In this document: piece by piece, positions 61,201-64,000 of the stretch | How the letters are laid out: each line of letters starts with the position of its first letter | Numbering within the stretch: position 1 is the stretch's first letter | Source of the DNA: Chaetoderma sp. LZ-2023a | Taxonomy: Eukaryota > Mollusca > Caudofoveata > Chaetodermatida > Chaetodermatidae | Assembly (NCBI GenBank): GCA_034401795.1 | Contig: CM067366.1 | Location: forward strand, 84,554,147-84,618,146 | Reading direction: 5' to 3' | DNA length: 64,000 nt | Notes under the pieces: model-generated | What the model saw: the letters and a program-made list of their open reading frames with translations, nothing else | Told to the model about the DNA's origin: nothing | Databases searched by the model: none | Program-made: the position numbers and the translations under genes

Positions 61201-61562
61201 GAGGAATGTGATAGCTAGTAGAGAGAAATCATCAGTCAGCCAGAAATGTCATAGATCGTGTGAGCCACTAGAGGGAGGAGAAAAGCATAGAGACCAATAT
61301 ACAGATGCACAGGTTTGGACTAGGCAGAACACCAGCCATAGTAATGTGCAAATCGGAAGCCGTACAGGCAGTGATCCACTTGAGAGGGGGTGGGGTGGGG
61401 TGGGGGAGGCTGAACGCCCAATGTACAGATGCTTGGCTATGGAACAGACAGCAAGAAAATCAGCATTTTGTAGAACGAAGAGAGAGGTCCCCAGCGAACT
61501 GTCCTGATGCCAACTCTATGGACATTAGAACAAATGGAGTACCGAGGTCGAAAATGACATAG

Positions 61563-62000
61563 GCAGAGGAGGAGTGATCCAGTAGTCAGATGTGAAGAGA
61601 GGCCATTCCTTGAATGATTGGGGAGACATGAGTGGGTTGGAAAGATAGGTTCCACAACTACACCAGAACATAACATAGCATAGGCAGAGAGTGAGTGATC
61701 AAGTAGGACGAATTGAGGAGAGGCCAGACTTGGGATAATTATTGAGGCAGTGTTGCCCAGAGAGATAGGTCCCACAATTCAACCAGACAGGCCAGAACAT
61801 GGCATAGGCATATGACACATGATCCTGCAGTAAGAAGCGAAGAGAGGGGCCTATCTTAAAATGAGTGTCGAGACAGTGGTGGCCAGAGAGATATGTCCCA
61901 AAACCACGCCATACATACCAGAACAACAAATAGACTGAGGATAAGAGATCCGGCAGTGGGAAGTGAGGAGATGGCTGAATACGATCAGCGTGGCACGCCC
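61563..62000. repeat. Diverged tandem repeat of about 122 bp, 3-4 units
   Basis: Units begin near 61563, 61681, 61803 and 61927. Shared words: AGAGATAGGTCCCACAA, CCAGAACATGGCATAGGCA, GTGATCCAGTAG. Confidence 0.75.
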
Positions 62001-62204
62001 TCGAAACAGAGTACCAAGGGGAGTTAGTTACACAATGAGACGGAACAATCAGTTTTCTAGGATCTACACAAACAGCCATTGGAATAAACCGACCCAAAAT
62101 AGATAATCATAAACATATTTCAGTGTAGCTAATGTTGATTTCTACTGAAGTTGTACGGCTGAATAGTCTAAGTTCACGTGTACCATTACTGGACAATATC
62201 CACC

Positions 62205-63989
62205 ATGGCTATGTATATGAACTTTGGGTTAACGGCTTTACCTCCATTCGATGCAGATGCAGATCATGCATCATTGGGCTCCAAGTGGAAATCTTGGAGG
62301 GATAGATTTACAATATACTTGGATGCTGCGGGAATAGAAAATGACAAGCAAAAACGAGCGTTATTGCTTCACCTATCCGGTGAATCGGTCCAGAAAGTGT
62401 TCCAGGGCTTAACGGACACGGGAGAATCATACAAAATTGCCTGTGACAAACTGGATGAATATTTCCTGCCGAAAATGAACATTCGTTATGAAAGGTACGT
62501 GTTCAAACACGCAAGGCAAACACCAGGTGAATCGGTAGATCAGTTTGCCACGCGGTTGCGGACTCTATCATTGACGTGTGAATATATCAATTCAGATGAC
62601 GCAATTGCAGACCATGTGCTAGAAAAATGTACTTCTAATCGCCTCAAGCGTAGAGTGTTGCGCGATACTGATACATCGCTAGCCAGCATTCTACAAATTG
62701 GTCGCGCAATGGAGCGCGCGGATACGCAGGTGCATTCGATGGAACAGTCGATGTCTCGAGATAATCACGTGAACTCACTGACATCCATAAAACGCTCAGC
62801 AAACCGAGAGCAGCGTAACTCAATGCGGAATAAAACTGCTAAATCACGCTCATGTTTCAATTGCGGAGGAGAGTGGCCTCACGATAACCAAATGTCGTGT
62901 CCAGCGTTTGGTCAAACATGTCATAGATGTTCGAAAAAGAATCACTTTCAGAAAGTTTGCAAGTCAGGAAAACAACCATTAACGACCAGATCTGGTCAAA
63001 ACGGAACGGTGCGCACAGTACATGAACAACCCACCCGCGAAGAAAGTTCAACTTCGGATGACGAATTTACATTTGCAGTTAATGGAAACAAATCTCGTGA
63101 TAACTATGTACGATCTGTCTATGGTAAACAGCCTAAGACTAGCATCACAGTAGCTGGTGTCCAAATACCTATAATTATAGACAGTGGTGCATCAGTAAAC
63201 CTAATAGATGCTGAACATTATGCAATCATTGCCAAGCGAAACAGACGTCTGAAATTACACAACGCAAACATTCGTCTATATGTTTATGGATCAAATGTCC
63301 CATTGCCAATCGTCGGAAAATTTGAAGCCACCGTAGAATCCAAATCATGTATATCGGTAGGAACATTTTTTGTTGTGGACAAATGTGCTGGATCGTTATT
63401 AGGTTACAGAACAGCAACTGAACTTGGACTAATTGCCTTGCCTAATGTTGATAATTTCTCAATGGCTACTGTTCAACAATCAGCGTCATTGACAAAAGAC
63501 AGTTTCACTAACGATTCCGTTATTTCGTACTACGATCCTGGAAAGGAAATCGAAATAATCGTAGATGCTACTGTAGTAGGTCTCGGTGCATTTCTTACAC
63601 AGAAAGATTCTGTCCAACAAACAAATATTGTAGCGTATGCGAGCCGTACATTAACCGATGTGGAGAAACAATACTCTCAGATAGAGCGCGAAACTTTGGC
63701 AATCATATGGGCCTGTGAACGTTTCCATAGTTATATTTATGGAACAAATTTCAAAGTGATAACAGATCACAAACAACTGCAATCACTATTTAATAAACCA
63801 ACAGCGGAACTACCTGTCAGAATCGGGCAATGGCAATTACGACTACAACCTTATGACTTCAAAGTGTTTTACCGACCAGGTGCTCAAAATCTTGCCGATT
63901 ACCTATCACGGTATCCGTTGTCATCGCATACGTGTGCAGACAGAAACATCGCTAATGAATATATTAATTTCGTCAGTCGAAAGGCATGA
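62205..63989 (+). pseudogene. Gypsy-type retrotransposon gag-protease-RNase H frame lacking RT, 594 aa
   Basis: ATG 62205 has a good Kozak context (CACCATGG). Residues 1-190: gag capsid-like (KWKSWRDRFTIYLDAAGI, GESVDQFATRLRTLS). Residues 217-252: two zinc knuckles (CFNCGGEWPHDNQMSC, CHRCSKKNHFQKVC). Aspartic protease IIIDSGASVNLID with Asp326; the fold ends SLLGYRTATELGLI (about 405). The frame then passes, near residues 420-435, straight into the RNase H domain (ISYYDPGKEIEIIVDATVVG, Asp454; IERETLAI; VITDHKQL, Asp521; PGAQNLADYLSR). The whole RT and its YxDD motif are absent with no stop or shift. A one-base change near 63986 ends the frame where the integrase linker would follow. No LTR or primer site was recognised upstream. 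Confidence 0.88.
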
Positions 63990-64000
63990 CATTAAATGAA

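Overview
The window is animal nuclear DNA: spliced genes with GT-AG introns, very dense simple repeats, and many LINE, Tc1/mariner, Gypsy and MITE copies. The repeat style (frequent TAGGCCTA-like words, CRE-rich MITEs, huge microsatellites) suggests a marine invertebrate. I cannot fix the phylum from sequence alone.

The host gene I am sure of is an SLC26-family anion transporter on the minus strand. Fifteen coding exons run from 52827 down to a stop at 16166. They encode about 676 residues, from the end of the first transmembrane helix to the end of the STAS domain. Every intron phase matches its neighbour exon, and all boundaries are GT-AG. The N-terminal exon(s) lie upstream, probably beyond the window. 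A second, tentative host feature is a short terminal exon at 2359-2472 on the plus strand, resembling the C-terminus of GM2-activator / ML-domain lipid-binding proteins.

Layout: 1-1748 is a broken RTE-like LINE piece ending at a 46-bp minisatellite; then the GM2A-like exon. 7.2-14.85 kb is a decayed CR1/L2-type LINE whose ORF1 carries an SGNH esterase and a zinc knuckle, split by a complete Tc1-like transposon with an intact DD34E transposase. 15.0-30.6 kb holds SLC26 exons 7-15 with MITEs, a dead second Tc1 and many microsatellites. 31.2-44.8 kb is SLC26 intron 5, which is almost entirely two head-to-tail Tx1/L1-like LINEs (about 6.4 and 6.8 kb), each bounded on both sides by (AGY)n microsatellite. 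44.8-52.8 kb carries exons 1-5, a 21-bp minisatellite of about 68 units and a perfect (CA)398 tract. 53-62 kb is MITE-rich DNA with an unassigned degenerate coding-like stretch. 62.2-64 kb is a Gypsy gag-protease-RNase H reading frame from which the reverse transcriptase is missing.

The strongest unusual signals are: (1) the pair of related Tx1-like LINEs sitting in one (AGY)n tract inside an SLC26 intron, suggesting microsatellite-targeted insertion; (2) simple repeats starting within a few bases of many SLC26 5' splice sites; (3) the in-frame loss of RT from the Gypsy polyprotein; (4) minisatellites that seem to have grown from one arm of a CRE-bearing MITE.
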